Source: Alteromonas gracilis
GTDB taxonomy: Bacteria; Pseudomonadota; Gammaproteobacteria; Enterobacterales; Alteromonadaceae
DNA length: 64,000 nucleotides
Assembly: GCF_002993325.1 (NCBI RefSeq)
Contig: NZ_PVNO01000025.1
Coordinates: 620,001-684,000, forward strand
Direction of reading: 5' to 3'
Positions 63,568-64,000 of this stretch are shown one piece after another (positions within the stretch are counted from its first letter, which is position 1; every line of letters begins with the position of its first letter). Under the pieces are notes generated by a model. The model did not search any database. It was not told where the DNA came from and saw only the letters and a program-made list of their open reading frames with translations. Position numbers and translations under genes: made by a program.

Positions 63568-63765
63568 GCGAAAAATTAAAAAATTTGTCTAAGTGCCGAG
63601 AATTCAATCAAATAGACCGTTTAGCACGTGTAAGAGATGCTTTTATATTCACCTGACACCATTTTCATCTGAAACTACTTGAAAATGGGAACTAAAACCC
63701 ATACAACATACACTAAATAATTGTGTACCATTTTGGTCATATCATAAGTCCTGTTGGAGGAAACA

Positions 63766-64000
63766 ATGGATCAACGTTCGATGTATTCAAGTGCATCTCA
63801 ACCATCGGTATTGCAGACGAACAAGGTTCTACGCAACACCTATATGCTGCTTGCGATGACACTGGCGTTTAGTGCGGTTTGTGCTGGTATAGCAATGGCA
63901 GTAGGCATTTCTCCTATGATGTCTCTTGTTATGACTATCGGCGCTTTTATTACGTTATTTGTAGTTCAGAAAAAAGCTGATTCAGCATCAGGTATTTACT
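63766..64000 (+). CDS. yccA: Bax inhibitor-1/YccA family membrane protein, 3' truncated by window
   Basis: The first 78 residues of a YccA-type protein, a substrate and modulator of the FtsH protease in E. coli. It begins MDQRSMYSSASQPSVLQTNK, then VLRNTYMLLAMTLAFSAVCAGIA, matching the family opening of a soluble tail and first membrane helix, followed by a second helix and VVQKKADS. A GGAGG ribosome-binding site is present. The frame runs off the window. Confidence 0.92.
   Translation, partial: MDQRSMYSSASQPSVLQTNKVLRNTYMLLAMTLAFSAVCAGIAMAVGISPMMSLVMTIGAFITLFVVQKKADSASGIY

Overview
The window reads as a chromosomal segment of a marine gammaproteobacterium, most likely Alteromonas or a close relative. 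This rests on protein families and conserved gene order, not on a database search. Several blocks match E. coli neighbourhoods: rlmL-uup-rmf-fabA, fnr-uspE-ttcA, uvrY-uvrC-pgsA-tRNA(Gly-Cys-Leu), and yccA next to a tRNA-Ser(UGA). Genes are dense and there is no insertion sequence, prophage or CRISPR array. I found several genes or better starts by reading the sequence directly: rmf, ccoQ, a DUF2256 protein, the partial yccA, and revised starts for phrB, ccoP, uup, fabA and others.

Layout. 1-12.8 kb is housekeeping: the 3' part of a large NAD-glutamate dehydrogenase, pyrD, rlmL, a glutaredoxin-like protein, uup, a DUF3466 exported protein, rmf and fabA. 13.2-19.4 kb is a light-dependent DNA repair island. 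It holds four different members of the photolyase/cryptochrome family (an atypical one, Cry-DASH, class I CPD photolyase, and an iron-sulfur (6-4) photolyase) plus a DUF2256 zinc-ribbon protein. 19.5-21.7 kb holds a DUF2254 membrane protein and a Spo0M-like protein. 21.7-23.4 kb is a 1.7-kb AT-rich stretch without genes. It contains a near-perfect dif site, the XerCD chromosome-dimer resolution site, so this window very probably spans the replication terminus. Two long hairpins sharing one 13-base arm flank dif, and a divergent tyrosine recombinase gene follows.

24.8-32.2 kb carries dgkA, a UspA protein, a lipoprotein cytochrome c, a glutamate-synthase-like flavoprotein, a CPA2 antiporter and a bacterioferritin pair whose two subunits have complementary active sites. 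32.4-42.6 kb is the microaerobic respiration block: ccoNOQP, the maturation genes ccoH/I/S with a SafE-like protein, then fnr, uspE and ttcA. An FNR-type box lies upstream of ccoN. 42.6-49.6 kb holds a patatin-like protein, a Bax-like protein, membrane proteins, a sirtuin, a sulfurtransferase, tpx and a DTW-domain protein. 49.7-53.4 kb is the Gly-Cys-Leu tRNA operon with pgsA, uvrC and uvrY.

53.5-58.2 kb holds a pirin, a PLP-dependent enzyme and OvoA. The last two look like an ovothiol biosynthesis pair. 58.7-63.6 kb contains three near-identical tRNA-Ser(UGA) units, each with its own promoter and terminator. Copies 2 and 3 bracket a ygiD/doxX/lysR/DUF3360 segment. The window ends inside yccA.

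The main themes are protection from light, oxygen and iron (photolyases, uvrC, ovothiol, bacterioferritin, tpx, pirin), adaptation to low oxygen (cbb3 oxidase, FNR, universal stress proteins), and the terminus region itself. The strongest leads are the dif locus with its flanking hairpins and recombinase, the four-gene photolyase island with its atypical member, and the ovothiol pair.
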